DNA from: Pseudomonadales bacterium
Lineage (GTDB): Bacteria > Pseudomonadota > Gammaproteobacteria > Pseudomonadales > Azotimanducaceae
DNA length: 64,000 bases
NCBI GenBank assembly: GCA_028281005.1
Contig: JANQKS010000063.1
Location: forward strand, 1 to 64,000
Direction of reading: 5' to 3'
This document shows, piece by piece, positions 7,999-17,920 of this stretch; position 1 is the stretch's first letter, and each line of letters opens with the position of its first letter. The notes beneath the pieces were generated by a model. That model searched no databases. It saw only the letters and a program-made list of their open reading frames with translations, and was not told the DNA's origin. Made by a program: the position numbers and the translations under genes.

Positions 7999-9489
7999 AT
8001 GACAACGGTGAAACCGAGCGGTTTCCTGCGACAACACGCTTGGTCAGGGTATCTGCTGGCTGCCTCGATTCTCTTATTGTGGGTGTGGGCTTTCCAGCAG
8101 AGCCTCAGCCAGATGGTCTTATTCTGGTATGAAAATGAGATTTTTCATCATGGCTTTACGGTCTTCCCGCTAGCCGCGTGGGTACTCTACAGTGTTGATC
8201 TACGTACGCTTAATTGGAGCGTTCCTGGCTGGGTAGTGTATCTCCTTGCTGCCGTGGTCGTGGTTGTTTGGTACATCGCATATGTCACTCAGATTGCCGC
8301 CTTGGAACAGATTGCCGCGATCGCATTGCTGGTGACGTTGTTCGGCATCTTTTTTGGCGGCCAGGCGCTGCTTTCAGCATGGTTCCCTTTGTCTGTGCTG
8401 TTCTTTGCTGTACCGGTAGGTGAAGAATTAATTCCTTATCTACAGATTCTCACAACCCAACTGGCAACGTTTTTGATGCCCTTAGCTGGCATGCCTTTTT
8501 ATAGCGAAGGGCTATATATCCACACAAGTCGAGGTACTTTCTTTGTCGCCGAGGCGTGCTCGGGTGTTAAATTTCTAGTGGCCTGCGTTTTCTTCGGCTA
8601 CGCGTGTATGTATTTGTTTTTCACTTCCATCAAGAAACGTATCCTATATTTGGCGTTCTGTATCTTGCTGCCCTTGGTAGCGAATGGGCTGCGCGTTTTT
8701 ATCACCGTGCTGGTTGGGGAAATTTTTGGCATGGAATACGTCAATGGTTTTGATCACATTGTCTACGGCTGGCTGCTTTTTGTCTTGGTGTTCATGGGGC
8801 AGCTATTCATCGCTTTACGGTATCAAGAAGCTGACGCCCCCATTTTCAGGAAACGTCAAGGCGCGTCGCATTTATCAATACATCCGAGAGCAGCCATGGG
8901 CGCAGTGCCGGTAATGTTTGTTCTGGCAATGCAGATTGCTAGCGAATGTTGGCTGTTTGCGTCGGAGGATTGGACCCATTACGTGAATAGTTGTAATGAT
9001 CGGGCGGATTTTGTTGGAGACTCAAGGCGGTGGGTGCGTCTAGGACAGTGTGATGTCCAACCTGAGATCTGGGTTCATTTCAACGGCGGGCGAACCCGAG
9101 AAGGGGAGTTGACTGGTATGCCAGGGCAACTGGTGAGTGCTCTGCTCGGTAGTGATGACGAGCGCCAAATCCAGAACAATGTTCAGGTTCGGCACAGGCT
9201 GGATCGCGAGCTCGATGCCACGACCGTTGAACTGCGCAATGATCAGAGCCAACACTATTTTACATACTGGTATCAGATCGGTATCAAAGTAAGTGGTACA
9301 ACATGGCATGCTAAGGCTGCACAAATTGATCAGGTTTTATCTGGTCATGGCCGCGGCGGAGCTCTTGTGTTGTTGCATTGGCCAAGCCGACCCAGTGAGG
9401 CTGCGCTAAAAAGTGCCATTGACCTGGCGCGAAAATATCTGACCGCTCAAATTGAGGCTGCTCATAGTGCTGATAACTACTCCGGCTGA
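7999..9489 (+). CDS. xrtA: Exosortase A (XrtA/EpsH) fused to an EpsI-like domain
   Basis: Exosortase A is a multi-pass membrane cysteine peptidase/transpeptidase that processes C-terminal PEP-CTERM signals and is tied to exopolysaccharide loci. The first roughly 275 residues hold about eight membrane helices and the three catalytic positions: Cys187 in AEACSGVKF, Arg232 in NGLRVFI and His253 in FDHIVYGW. From about residue 300 a final membrane helix leads into a soluble EpsI/DUF3485-type domain (for example HYFTYWYQIG and LLHWPSRP). The exosortase-EpsI fusion is known in the XrtA group. No PEP-CTERM substrate is encoded in this window. Confidence 0.93.
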   Translation: MTTVKPSGFLRQHAWSGYLLAASILLLWVWAFQQSLSQMVLFWYENEIFHHGFTVFPLAAWVLYSVDLRTLNWSVPGWVVYLLAAVVVVVWYIAYVTQIAALEQIAAIALLVTLFGIFFGGQALLSAWFPLSVLFFAVPVGEELIPYLQILTTQLATFLMPLAGMPFYSEGLYIHTSRGTFFVAEACSGVKFLVACVFFGYACMYLFFTSIKKRILYLAFCILLPLVANGLRVFITVLVGEIFGMEYVNGFDHIVYGWLLFVLVFMGQLFIALRYQEADAPIFRKRQGASHLSIHPRAAMGAVPVMFVLAMQIASECWLFASEDWTHYVNSCNDRADFVGDSRRWVRLGQCDVQPEIWVHFNGGRTREGELTGMPGQLVSALLGSDDERQIQNNVQVRHRLDRELDATTVELRNDQSQHYFTYWYQIGIKVSGTTWHAKAAQIDQVLSGHGRGGALVLLHWPSRPSEAALKSAIDLARKYLTAQIEAAHSADNYSG

Positions 9490-10459
9490 CATTTACGAAC
9501 CTCGGCCGCAATTGCTTGTGGTCATTGATACCGAGGAGGAATTTGACTGGACTAAACCCATGTCCCGTAACTCTACGTCGGTGACGTCCATGCAACACAT
9601 TGACCGAGTTCAGAGCATATTCGACGCATATGCAATCACTCCTTGCTATGTTGTTGACTATCCAATTGTTAATGACCCGGTTGGATGTGAGCGTTTGCGA
9701 GAAATATTGGCTGATGGACGATGCGAGATCGGCACGCACCTGCATCCCTGGGTAAATCCACCATTTAAAGAAGCGATAACGCCGCAAAACACATTTGCAG
9801 GAAATCTACCGGCATCCCTGGAGGCCGAAAAGATCCGCCTGCTAACCGACAAGATTGCCGAGCGATTTTCCCAGCGTCCGGTCGTATATAAGGCTGGTCG
9901 TTATGGCATAGGTCCGAACACAATGCAGATACTGGCTGACCTGGGCTATAAGGTAGACGTCTCCTGGTGTCCGCCGGTGGACTACCGCGATGATGGAGGG
10001 CCGGACTTTACCCAATGTCATGCCGACCCAAGTTGGTATGATCAAGGTATCCTTGAGATTCCCGTGACGGGCGCTTTTGTAGGTTGGTTGGCAAACTTTA
10101 GCGTTCCGGTGTACCGGCTTGCTGCAAAAATGCCGGCTGCATTAAGGGCAACCGGCATCCTCGCGCGTAGCGCAGCTGTGGATCGCTTGATGCTATCGCC
10201 TGAAGGGTTTACTTCAGAGGAGCACAAAAATCTCACCCGTGAACTGATCGCTCGAGGGTCTAGAGTCTTCACATGGAGCTTCCACTCACCAAGTGTCACT
10301 CCTGGCATGACGCCATATGTACGCAATGAAACGGATCTAAAGGGCTTTCTGGATAGATTCCATCGATTTTTCGATTACTTCTTCAATGAATTGGGAGGAA
10401 TTGCTACTTCTCCTACAAATTTGTGGGAGAAAATTACTAGTGGAGCTGGATCGAATTGA
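9467..10459 (+). CDS. Polysaccharide deacetylase family protein (WalW-like)
   Basis: A NodB-like carbohydrate esterase homologue of about 330 residues. VVIDTEEEFDW carries the metal/catalytic aspartate region and EIGTHLHPW the metal-binding histidine pair. KAGRYGIG and FTWSFHSPS follow in the expected order. It would remove N- or O-acyl groups from sugar residues. The frame is open from a TTG at 9452, but GTG at 9467 has a GAGG ribosome-binding site at 9455-9457 and gives a 23-base overlap with the exosortase gene, so I prefer it. A second, clearly XrtA-type deacetylase lies at 37979-38842, so this one probably has a different role or substrate. Confidence 0.88.
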   Translation: MLITTPADIYEPRPQLLVVIDTEEEFDWTKPMSRNSTSVTSMQHIDRVQSIFDAYAITPCYVVDYPIVNDPVGCERLREILADGRCEIGTHLHPWVNPPFKEAITPQNTFAGNLPASLEAEKIRLLTDKIAERFSQRPVVYKAGRYGIGPNTMQILADLGYKVDVSWCPPVDYRDDGGPDFTQCHADPSWYDQGILEIPVTGAFVGWLANFSVPVYRLAAKMPAALRATGILARSAAVDRLMLSPEGFTSEEHKNLTRELIARGSRVFTWSFHSPSVTPGMTPYVRNETDLKGFLDRFHRFFDYFFNELGGIATSPTNLWEKITSGAGSN

Positions 10460-10545
10460 TCCATTAGCTTGCTCTTTCCGTTCATCTGAACCAAACAAGG
10501 TCCGCGCAATCAACTGACGGTCATAAATAGATTCTGGAGATTTGC

Positions 10546-12348
10546 ATGAAAGTGCTTGGAATATCCCCGCTGGACAAAGACGCTACTGTGTCGTTGGTTG
10601 AAGATGGCAAGGTTTTATTCGCTGCTGGCGAAGAGCGGTTCAGCCGAAAAAAGCAGCAACCTGGATTCCCGCAAAAAGCCATTGAAGCAGCTCTGGCGTA
10701 CTGTGGAGTCGCTGCATCTGAAATAGATCAGGTTGTATACCCGTTCTTGAGTGCCGCCCAGGAGCGGAAACACTGCGAAGCAAATTTTGCCGAAGAAGGG
10801 AGTTTGCTAGGAAGCATCCCATCGATCGATACCATGTCGCTGATTCGTGCAGCCGAGGCGAAGATCAAACCACGTGAAGGTGCCATATACGGACTGAAGC
10901 ATCCAGATCAGAAGGTTGAAAAAAGTGCGTTACACGACCTGTTTTATCGTTACGCCGGCACTTCCAAAATGATTTCGCGTCACGGATCGAAACGCTGGAT
11001 GGATAGCGCCAACGCTTCATTTGCACACTGGGAAAGTGATCTGAATCAGGGTCTGCAGCGGTATGGCTGGGATGACAAACTGAAATACTACGATCATCAC
11101 CTGACCCATGCCGCCAATGCGTTTTATTCGAGCGGTTACGAGCGTGCGCTCATCGTCACCCTAGATGGATATGGCACGGGCTTAGCAGGATCTGTCAGTA
11201 TAGGCGAAGAAGGTAGGATTCGCCGACTTCAGGGTGTCAACTTCCCGCACTCTCTCGGGACAATGTACGAACATGTGACGTCCAGCCTTGAATTCAAGCC
11301 CAGTCGTCATGAAGGTAAAATTGTTGGCCTGGCCTCATATGGCGATCCGAGTCTTCTGTCTGAGGTTCTACTGTCCCGAATCAGTCGCGAGCCAGGTAGC
11401 TTTCGCATGCTTGGCGCCAACAATGTATATTTATCCAGATATCTGGCTTCGAAGTTTCCCAAAATCGACGTGGCGGCGGCGTATCAGCACGTCCTAGAGG
11501 TGGTTGCAACGGATTTCATCCGTCATTGGGTGAAGGAAACCGGCATCGATACCGTTGTGCTATCTGGAGGGGTCACAGCCAACGTCAAACTCAATCAGCG
11601 CATCTTCGAGATTGAAGGTGTCAACCGTATATTTGTGTATCCAAACATGGGTGACGGTGGCTGCGGTACCGGCGCGGCGCTGTTTCTCACGCGCGAGAAC
11701 TCTGCCCCGGAAACCATCAATAACGTTTACTACGGACCAGACTATTCCGAATCGGAAATACGCACAGCCATTCAAGGATTGGACTACAGCAAACCCGAGC
11801 ATCTGGCCAGAGATGTTGCTGCTTTGATCAATCAGGGCCACGTGGTAGCGAGATTTGATGGCCGTATGGAATATGGTCCTAGAGCTTTGGGTAACCGCTC
11901 TATCATGTACCACGCCCGCGAACCGGAAGTGAACCAATGGTTGAACAAACGTCTTGGTCGAACGGAGTTTATGCCTTTCGCACCGGTGACGTTGTTTGAG
12001 TGTCGAGATCAGTGCTATCACAACATGAAAGGTGCCGAACATAGCGCTGAGTTCATGACCATAACGTTCGACTGCACTGAAGAAATGAAGCGGAGCTGTC
12101 CAGCGGCGGTTCACGTAGATGGCACGGCACGTCCGCAATTGATTCGTCGCGAGGTCAATGCGGGGTATTACGACATAGTTGATGAGTATCGGAAAATAAC
12201 CGGAGTCCCCAGTTTGATCAATACGAGCTTCAACATGCATGAAGAACCAATAGTCTGTTCTCCGCAGGATGCAGTAAGGGCATTTATCGATGGAGGGCTA
12301 GACTACCTTGTCATAGGTCCGTTTCTGATAAAGGGCTCGGCTCAATAG
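10546..12348 (+). CDS. NodU/CmcH-family carbamoyltransferase
   Basis: The protein has 600 residues and two domains. The N-terminal Carbam_trans_N part has the metal-binding HHLTHAANAFYSSG segment and VTLDGYGTG. The C-terminal part has FDGRMEYGPRALGNRS and FMPFAPV. Family members transfer the carbamoyl group of carbamoyl phosphate, by an adenylate intermediate, to a hydroxyl of a sugar or other small molecule. Here it probably O-carbamoylates a sugar of the exopolysaccharide. CTGGAG lies about 8 bases before the ATG. The gene is followed after 3 bases by the FemAB/GNAT-like gene. Confidence 0.93.
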   Translation: MKVLGISPLDKDATVSLVEDGKVLFAAGEERFSRKKQQPGFPQKAIEAALAYCGVAASEIDQVVYPFLSAAQERKHCEANFAEEGSLLGSIPSIDTMSLIRAAEAKIKPREGAIYGLKHPDQKVEKSALHDLFYRYAGTSKMISRHGSKRWMDSANASFAHWESDLNQGLQRYGWDDKLKYYDHHLTHAANAFYSSGYERALIVTLDGYGTGLAGSVSIGEEGRIRRLQGVNFPHSLGTMYEHVTSSLEFKPSRHEGKIVGLASYGDPSLLSEVLLSRISREPGSFRMLGANNVYLSRYLASKFPKIDVAAAYQHVLEVVATDFIRHWVKETGIDTVVLSGGVTANVKLNQRIFEIEGVNRIFVYPNMGDGGCGTGAALFLTRENSAPETINNVYYGPDYSESEIRTAIQGLDYSKPEHLARDVAALINQGHVVARFDGRMEYGPRALGNRSIMYHAREPEVNQWLNKRLGRTEFMPFAPVTLFECRDQCYHNMKGAEHSAEFMTITFDCTEEMKRSCPAAVHVDGTARPQLIRREVNAGYYDIVDEYRKITGVPSLINTSFNMHEEPIVCSPQDAVRAFIDGGLDYLVIGPFLIKGSAQ

Positions 12349-12351
12349 CCC

Positions 12352-13461
12352 ATGCTTAAAGTTGTAGCAGAGCGAATCGAAGCGTACAAACGTTTCGATA
12401 CCGACTGGCGTGCTATCGAATCCAGAGCGGATGGACACTTTTTTACGTCCTACGTGTGGGTGCGTGCTTGGTTGAAGTGTTACCAACCAAAAAATTGCTA
12501 CTTGCTGCGTGTTTATGACGAAAGTGACCTTGTTGGAATTGGATTGTTCTCTATCAGTGAGCGCCGAGTGCTATCGATAGCAGGCGTGGAAGTAGCGTAT
12601 CTGCAACAAACTGGGGATAGCGCTGAAGATCAAATCTGGATTGAGTACAACGGTGTGCTGAGTATCAAGGGATATGAATACGAAGCGATGCATGCTTGCT
12701 GCAGCTACTTACTGAAACAGACTAAGGTAGCTGAAGCTGTGTTGGCGGGTGTCGAATTGAATCAGCCCAACGAGGCAACTCTATGGGATGATCCGTTTAG
12801 CAGCTTTCTGCAATGGCGCACCCCTAGTTTCGGTGTAGATCTAGCAAAACTCAGAGGCAAGCAGGAAGACTATCTGTCATCCCTTAATCGCAATACTCGC
12901 TATCAGATAACGCGTTCAGAGCGGATCTACGCTGAGCGTGGCGCTGTCCAACTGCACGCTGCTCAGACGGTTGAAGAAGCACTTGGCTATTTGCAAGCCA
13001 TCGCACCACTGCATATCAAGCGATGGGGTAGCGGCTCAGGACAAAGTGGTTTCGCCAATCCCAAATTCCTAGCATTCCACGAGCATCTGATAAAAAATTG
13101 CTGGGACGTGGGGTGTATCGATTTGCTCCGCCTATCGGTGAATGGTGCGGCAGTGGGTTACCTCTATAACTTCAGGTACAGAAAGCATGTGTATTTCTAT
13201 CTGGGTGCGTTTAAACGTGAATCTGATAACCGATTAAAGCCTGGCTATCTCGCTCACGCCAAAGCGGTACAACAGTATCTGGAAGATGGCATAAACGTAT
13301 ACGACTTCATGGGGGGAGACGAAAGCTACAAGTACTCCCTCGCGTGTCAGAGGTCGGAAATTGCTTGCGTGGTAGTCCAGCGCCGGGAGACTGTATTGGT
13401 CTTAGAAAGGCTGCTGAAAAAGCTCAAGGGCTATGTTACCCATAGAGTGGATATGCGATGA
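12352..13461 (+). CDS. FemAB/CelD-type GNAT-fold acyltransferase
   Basis: A 369-residue protein with the duplicated GNAT layout of FemAB/BcsL/CelD-like proteins. An N-terminal half contains SYVWVRAW, and a C-terminal half contains LNRNTRYQITRSER, HVYFYLGAF and YDFMGGDESYKYSL. The last is the usual end signature of the group. Members transfer an acyl or aminoacyl group to an amine, and in polysaccharide loci they are thought to decorate amino sugars. It overlaps the next glycosyltransferase by 4 bases. The acyl donor is unknown. Confidence 0.8.
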   Translation: MLKVVAERIEAYKRFDTDWRAIESRADGHFFTSYVWVRAWLKCYQPKNCYLLRVYDESDLVGIGLFSISERRVLSIAGVEVAYLQQTGDSAEDQIWIEYNGVLSIKGYEYEAMHACCSYLLKQTKVAEAVLAGVELNQPNEATLWDDPFSSFLQWRTPSFGVDLAKLRGKQEDYLSSLNRNTRYQITRSERIYAERGAVQLHAAQTVEEALGYLQAIAPLHIKRWGSGSGQSGFANPKFLAFHEHLIKNCWDVGCIDLLRLSVNGAAVGYLYNFRYRKHVYFYLGAFKRESDNRLKPGYLAHAKAVQQYLEDGINVYDFMGGDESYKYSLACQRSEIACVVVQRRETVLVLERLLKKLKGYVTHRVDMR

Positions 13462-14576
13462 GGGTTTTACAACTGATCGCACCTACGGGTTACTATGGTG
13501 CAGAGCGCTGGGTTGTAGCACTTGGAGCGAACATAGACCGTTCCCGTGTCCGTTGTGATCTTGCCGTCACCCGCGAAAATCCGGACTTGAGCTTGGAGGT
13601 TATTCCCAAATACCGGCAGACTGGACATGAGGTGTACGAATTCAACATGCGTGGTGCATTTGATCTCTCGGTTATTTTCCGTTTATCCAGGCACATACGC
13701 GAGCAGGGCATCCAGGTCATCCACACTCATGGATACAAATCTGACATTCTCGGTTTGCTTGCGGCCAAGCACGCCGGCATCGCGAGTTTGTCGACACCGC
13801 ACGGCTTTGGCTTACCCCAGGAGTGGAAGCTCAAACAGTACATAAGGCTGGGCAAGTATTGTTTGCGCTACATGGACTTGGCCGCACCGCTGTCCGAGCA
13901 ACTGTACGATGAGTTGCTGGAAGCAAAGATACCGGTAGAAAAGCTGGTTTATGTGCAAAACGGTGTTGATCTGAAAGAGCTTGAACCGTACTGTCAGATG
14001 GCCGCTGAATATCGCGTGGCACAAAGTGCTCATAGCATTAAGCGAATTGGGTTTGTCGGGCAGCTGATCCCGCGTAAGAACTTAGAGGATATGCTTCGCG
14101 CGTTTGAGCTGGTTTACGAAGAGCGCCCAGACACCGAGTTGATAATTGTCGGCGATGGTTCTGAGCGAACAAAGCTAGAATCTATGGCGTCCCGAATGAG
14201 CTGCGCGGCAAATATTAAGTTTACGGGATATCGTGATGATCGCTTATCTATCGTCAGTCGATTGGACCTCTTCGCCATGACCTCTCGAGACGAAGGAATT
14301 CCACGCTGTCTGATGGAAGCAATGGCCCTCCGTGTGCCGGTGGCCGCCTATAATATTCGTGGTATTGATCGACTTGTCAGAGATGGAAAAAATGGACTCC
14401 TCACCACGTTTGGGGATGTGCCGGGACTGGCAGAGTGTTGGTTGAAGATTCTGTGCGAGCGGGAATTAAGTAATGCACTAGCGACAGCCGGTAGAGACAC
14501 CGTAGAAACAGAGTTTTCCGGCCGCACAATGGCTGATCGCTACTGTCAGCTATACCATAGTCTGGTTGGAGCCTGA
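13458..14576 (+). CDS. Glycosyltransferase family 4
   Basis: A GT-B fold retaining glycosyltransferase of 372 residues. The N-terminal acceptor domain begins VLQLIAPTGYYGAERW and has a VIHTHGYKSD loop. The donor domain has GFVGQLIPRKNLE, VGDGSERTKLE and the complete E-x7-E motif in DEGIPRCLMEAMA. It is ATGA-coupled to the FemAB-like gene and followed 5 bases later by the amidotransferase gene. Sugar specificity is unknown. Confidence 0.92.
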   Translation: MRVLQLIAPTGYYGAERWVVALGANIDRSRVRCDLAVTRENPDLSLEVIPKYRQTGHEVYEFNMRGAFDLSVIFRLSRHIREQGIQVIHTHGYKSDILGLLAAKHAGIASLSTPHGFGLPQEWKLKQYIRLGKYCLRYMDLAAPLSEQLYDELLEAKIPVEKLVYVQNGVDLKELEPYCQMAAEYRVAQSAHSIKRIGFVGQLIPRKNLEDMLRAFELVYEERPDTELIIVGDGSERTKLESMASRMSCAANIKFTGYRDDRLSIVSRLDLFAMTSRDEGIPRCLMEAMALRVPVAAYNIRGIDRLVRDGKNGLLTTFGDVPGLAECWLKILCERELSNALATAGRDTVETEFSGRTMADRYCQLYHSLVGA

Positions 14577-14581
14577 ACTAG

Positions 14582-16516
14582 ATGTGTGGCATAGCGGGGT
14601 TTACAAGGTTCGGCTCACCTTTTGGTGATGAGTCCTTGCTACACGCGATGGGAGATACGATGATACATCGTGGCCCTGACGCATCTGGGACCTATATCGA
14701 TTCACGGATTGGGTTGTGTCACCGTCGTCTCAGTATCATAGATCTGAGCGAAAGCGGAAATCAGCCAATGGCCTCCACCGGTGGCGGACTGCAGATCGTC
14801 TTTAACGGTGAGATCTATAATTTCCAGGAATATCGAAAGCAGGCATTGGCGGAAGGCTATGTCTTCCGTTCAGAGAGCGATACCGAAGTCATCCTCTATC
14901 TTTACCATCGTTATGGCCTTGAGTTCGTTCAGCATCTGAATGGCATGTTTGCCATCGCGCTGTGGGATGCGGGTAGACAGCGGTTAGTGCTAGCCCGAGA
15001 TCGATTGGGGAAAAAACCGCTCTATTATACGTTGCATAACAATCAGTGGCTTTTCGCTTCGGAGTTGAAGGCCCTTTTGGCAGTGCCCGGATTCAATCCA
15101 AGTTTGCGGAGGGATGCAGTAGCAGATTTCTTCTTCTATCAATATGTTCCTGACCCCAAAACAGTTTTTAGGGATGTGCACAAGTTGGCTCCGGGCCACA
15201 TGCTCGTGGTGACGCCAGAAAAACACACACTTACACGCTACTGGCGAATTCAGTATCAAACGCAGGAGTGTAGTGAAGAGCAGGCCGTCGAAGAGCTTCG
15301 CCATCTGATCGCAGACAGCGTAAGAATGCGTATGATCAGCGATGTCCCGTTGGGTGCATTCTTAAGCGGTGGCGTGGACTCAAGTGTCGTGGTGGCTAAC
15401 ATGGCCACTCTGAACGAAAATACGATAACTTGCTCCATCGGATTTGAAGACAAACACTTTGACGAAGTTTCTTTTGCGCGACAGATTGCTGACCAATATG
15501 CTACCAGTCATACGGAATTCGTCGTAGGCTACGATCTCCCGCAGATGGTGGGAGAAATTTCGAGATATTTCGATGAACCTTTTGCCGACCCTTCTTACGT
15601 ACCAACCTACTTTGTCTCTCAGCTTGCTCGACGCAAGGTCACAGTTGCACTAGCCGGGGACGGCGGGGATGAGTGTTTTGCTGGGTATTCCAAATATAAG
15701 ATAGACCGTCTTGAGAACAGACTGCGTCAATGGTCGCGGCCTGTCCTCACCCCATTTTTTGCAACTTCATTGGCGAGACTGTTCAAGTCGTTGCTACCAC
15801 CGACAGGAGGCAAACTTGGAACGTTATTGAGAACGCTCTCTGTCAATCCCGCGGAAGGCTTCTTTTTATCAAACGCCTTTTTCCGTCAACCGTTGTGGGA
15901 TGACTTGGTAGATCCTGAGTTTGACAAGTCGTTAGCCGGTTACCATCCCCGCGATGTCACGCTTAATCACTACACGGATGCCGATAGCGAAGATCATCTC
16001 GGCCGCATTCAGTATGTCGATCAGATGACCTATCTCCCTGGTGACATCCTGGTCAAAGTGGATCGTATGAGCATGGCTCACTCGCTGGAAACCCGAGCGC
16101 CACTGCTCGATTATCGTTTAGTTGAGTTCGCTGCGAAGCTGCCGTCGCGCTATAAGCTGTCGGACCACGAGGGCAAACACATCCTCAAAAAAGCCTACGA
16201 AGGTGAACTGTCCAACCACATACTTTACCGAAAGAAGATGGGTTTCTCTGTCCCTCTGCGGGATTGGATGCGTGATGATCTCAGCAGCTTGTTCGAACGC
16301 GTTGTGTTGCGCCCCGATGCTGGCGTTAGCCAGATAATGCAACCCGGCAAGTTGCGTAGGGTATGGCAAGCGCATCGTGATGGTAAAGCCAACTGTTCTG
16401 CCGAACTTTGGTCGATTCTAAATTATGAGCTTTGGTGGAGCCGTTACGTTGCCGGGCAAATGCTCGAAGACTCCTTTGATGGAGGTAGAACGAGTCTGGG
16501 CGCGAAAGCCGGCTAG
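14582..16516 (+). CDS. asnB: Asparagine synthase-like amidotransferase, XrtA-associated type
   Basis: A 644-residue glutamine-hydrolysing amidotransferase. Cys2 is the N-terminal nucleophile (MCGIAGF). The glutaminase domain shows RGPDASG, HRRLSIIDLS and FNGEIYNF, and the C-terminal synthetase domain has the ATP PP-loop SGGVDSS and the AGDGGDE segment. Length and placement match the amidotransferases found in XrtA polysaccharide loci (TIGR03108 type). These are thought to amidate a carboxyl group on the polymer or a precursor rather than make asparagine for metabolism. That substrate is an inference. Confidence 0.9.
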   Translation: MCGIAGFTRFGSPFGDESLLHAMGDTMIHRGPDASGTYIDSRIGLCHRRLSIIDLSESGNQPMASTGGGLQIVFNGEIYNFQEYRKQALAEGYVFRSESDTEVILYLYHRYGLEFVQHLNGMFAIALWDAGRQRLVLARDRLGKKPLYYTLHNNQWLFASELKALLAVPGFNPSLRRDAVADFFFYQYVPDPKTVFRDVHKLAPGHMLVVTPEKHTLTRYWRIQYQTQECSEEQAVEELRHLIADSVRMRMISDVPLGAFLSGGVDSSVVVANMATLNENTITCSIGFEDKHFDEVSFARQIADQYATSHTEFVVGYDLPQMVGEISRYFDEPFADPSYVPTYFVSQLARRKVTVALAGDGGDECFAGYSKYKIDRLENRLRQWSRPVLTPFFATSLARLFKSLLPPTGGKLGTLLRTLSVNPAEGFFLSNAFFRQPLWDDLVDPEFDKSLAGYHPRDVTLNHYTDADSEDHLGRIQYVDQMTYLPGDILVKVDRMSMAHSLETRAPLLDYRLVEFAAKLPSRYKLSDHEGKHILKKAYEGELSNHILYRKKMGFSVPLRDWMRDDLSSLFERVVLRPDAGVSQIMQPGKLRRVWQAHRDGKANCSAELWSILNYELWWSRYVAGQMLEDSFDGGRTSLGAKAG

Positions 16517-16528
16517 GACATTTCTGCA

Positions 16529-17920
16529 ATGCGCTCTTTTGTTGTACTAACTTTTGCCGCGCTGTTTTGCATCGCTGCGATCCGCGATAGATTCATCGCT
16601 GTTTTGTTTTATTGGTGGTTCGCGATATTTCGCCCGCAGGATTGGATCTGGTTGGACGTTTCCTCATTTAGACTGCCATTGATCGCCGCTGGACTGTTGT
16701 TTGTCGGTAGTTTTCTGCAAGGCCGCTTACCCCGTTTTGACCATGCGATCTCCAGACTTATGCTCGCCTTTATGATTCTGGCCGTCGTTGCCTTTTTGGC
16801 CAACGGTTGCAATCCAATCGGTCCTACCGGCGAAGCCATGAAAAATGTACTGGTGGTCTTAACTGCGGTGTTGTTGTCAATTCGATGGGTGGAAAATGAA
16901 AAGCAAATGCTGTGGATGCTGTTCATTATTGTCGCTTCGCTGGGCTTTTATAGCGGCAAAGGTGGGTTTGCCGCGCTGCTGGCAGGGGGAGTATCTACCT
17001 ATGCGGCTAGCAACTTAACTGGCCTGTTTGCGGGTAGCAATGCCTTCGCGATGGGTTCCGCGGTGTTGCTTTTTCCCATGTATTTCTTTTTTCAGACGTG
17101 CACTAAAGGAAATTATCAAATCTATGCGCCCAGCTGGTTGCAAATGCCCATTGCTCATCTGGTGTGCCGCTACGGTTTTTTAGTCATGGCGCTTGGTACG
17201 GTCTACAACGTTATATCGCTGTTTTCACGTGGCGCTGCGCTGGCCATGCTGGCAGGGCTATTACTCTGGAGTTTGCTGCATCCCAGACGTTTCAGAATTC
17301 TAGTTTCTGCGGCTGTCCTGCTACTCGTAACACTGGCTTTTGTACCGATTCCTGAAGGATATAGGGATCGAATCGCCAGCGTATTTGTAGATCGAGACGA
17401 ATTGGACAGGTCTGCCGCTGCGCGCCCGCACTTCTGGTCAACCGCGGTAAAAATGACAGCCCATCACCCGGTGGGGGTTGGCCCAGGGTGTTATGCGAGC
17501 TACTACGACCAATACGACTCTACCGGCGGAGCCTTCAAGCGCGCGCGTTCCGTGCATAGCGCGCATTTTCAAGTGCTTGCCGAGTTAGGCTATGCCGGTT
17601 TGTTGGTCTGGCTAGCTCTAGTTCTCGTGTCATATCGGCGTCTGTTTGCTGCCCGGCGGGCGGCATTGAGTAACCCCGACACACCGCACGCGGGGATGTA
17701 TGTGAATCTGACCAGCGCCATGATCGCCGCCCAGACAGTCTTTCTTGTTGCCGGTGCATTTTACGAGCAAGCTTACAACGATCTCATCTGGCTGATCTTC
17801 GGTTTTACCGTGATGATTGAAAAACTGCAGTCAAAGAGGCTTGTGGTTCAATCCACAGCATCGAAGACAACATCTGGAGTGAGGCAAACGCCTGTCAGCC
17901 TTGATGGAAGAGGCGGATGA
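16529..17920 (+). CDS. O-antigen ligase/polymerase-like membrane protein, XrtA-associated
   Basis: A 463-residue protein with about ten predicted membrane helices. The Wzy_C/WaaL-type periplasmic loop is visible as RPHFWSTAVKM, HHPVGVGPGCY and SVHSAHFQVLAELG. It resembles the putative O-glycosylation ligase of exosortase A loci (TIGR03097 type). It could polymerise lipid-linked repeat units (Wzy role) or transfer the glycan to a protein (ligase role); sequence alone does not decide. It is the only Wzy-like gene in the window. It overlaps the GMC oxidoreductase by 4 bases. Confidence 0.87.
   Translation: MRSFVVLTFAALFCIAAIRDRFIAVLFYWWFAIFRPQDWIWLDVSSFRLPLIAAGLLFVGSFLQGRLPRFDHAISRLMLAFMILAVVAFLANGCNPIGPTGEAMKNVLVVLTAVLLSIRWVENEKQMLWMLFIIVASLGFYSGKGGFAALLAGGVSTYAASNLTGLFAGSNAFAMGSAVLLFPMYFFFQTCTKGNYQIYAPSWLQMPIAHLVCRYGFLVMALGTVYNVISLFSRGAALAMLAGLLLWSLLHPRRFRILVSAAVLLLVTLAFVPIPEGYRDRIASVFVDRDELDRSAAARPHFWSTAVKMTAHHPVGVGPGCYASYYDQYDSTGGAFKRARSVHSAHFQVLAELGYAGLLVWLALVLVSYRRLFAARRAALSNPDTPHAGMYVNLTSAMIAAQTVFLVAGAFYEQAYNDLIWLIFGFTVMIEKLQSKRLVVQSTASKTTSGVRQTPVSLDGRGG

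Noticed and set aside
11560-12240. 226-codon minus-strand ORF inside the carbamoyltransferase gene
   Set aside because: The plus-strand product is a full NodU-type enzyme with conserved motifs; the antisense frame is a shadow.
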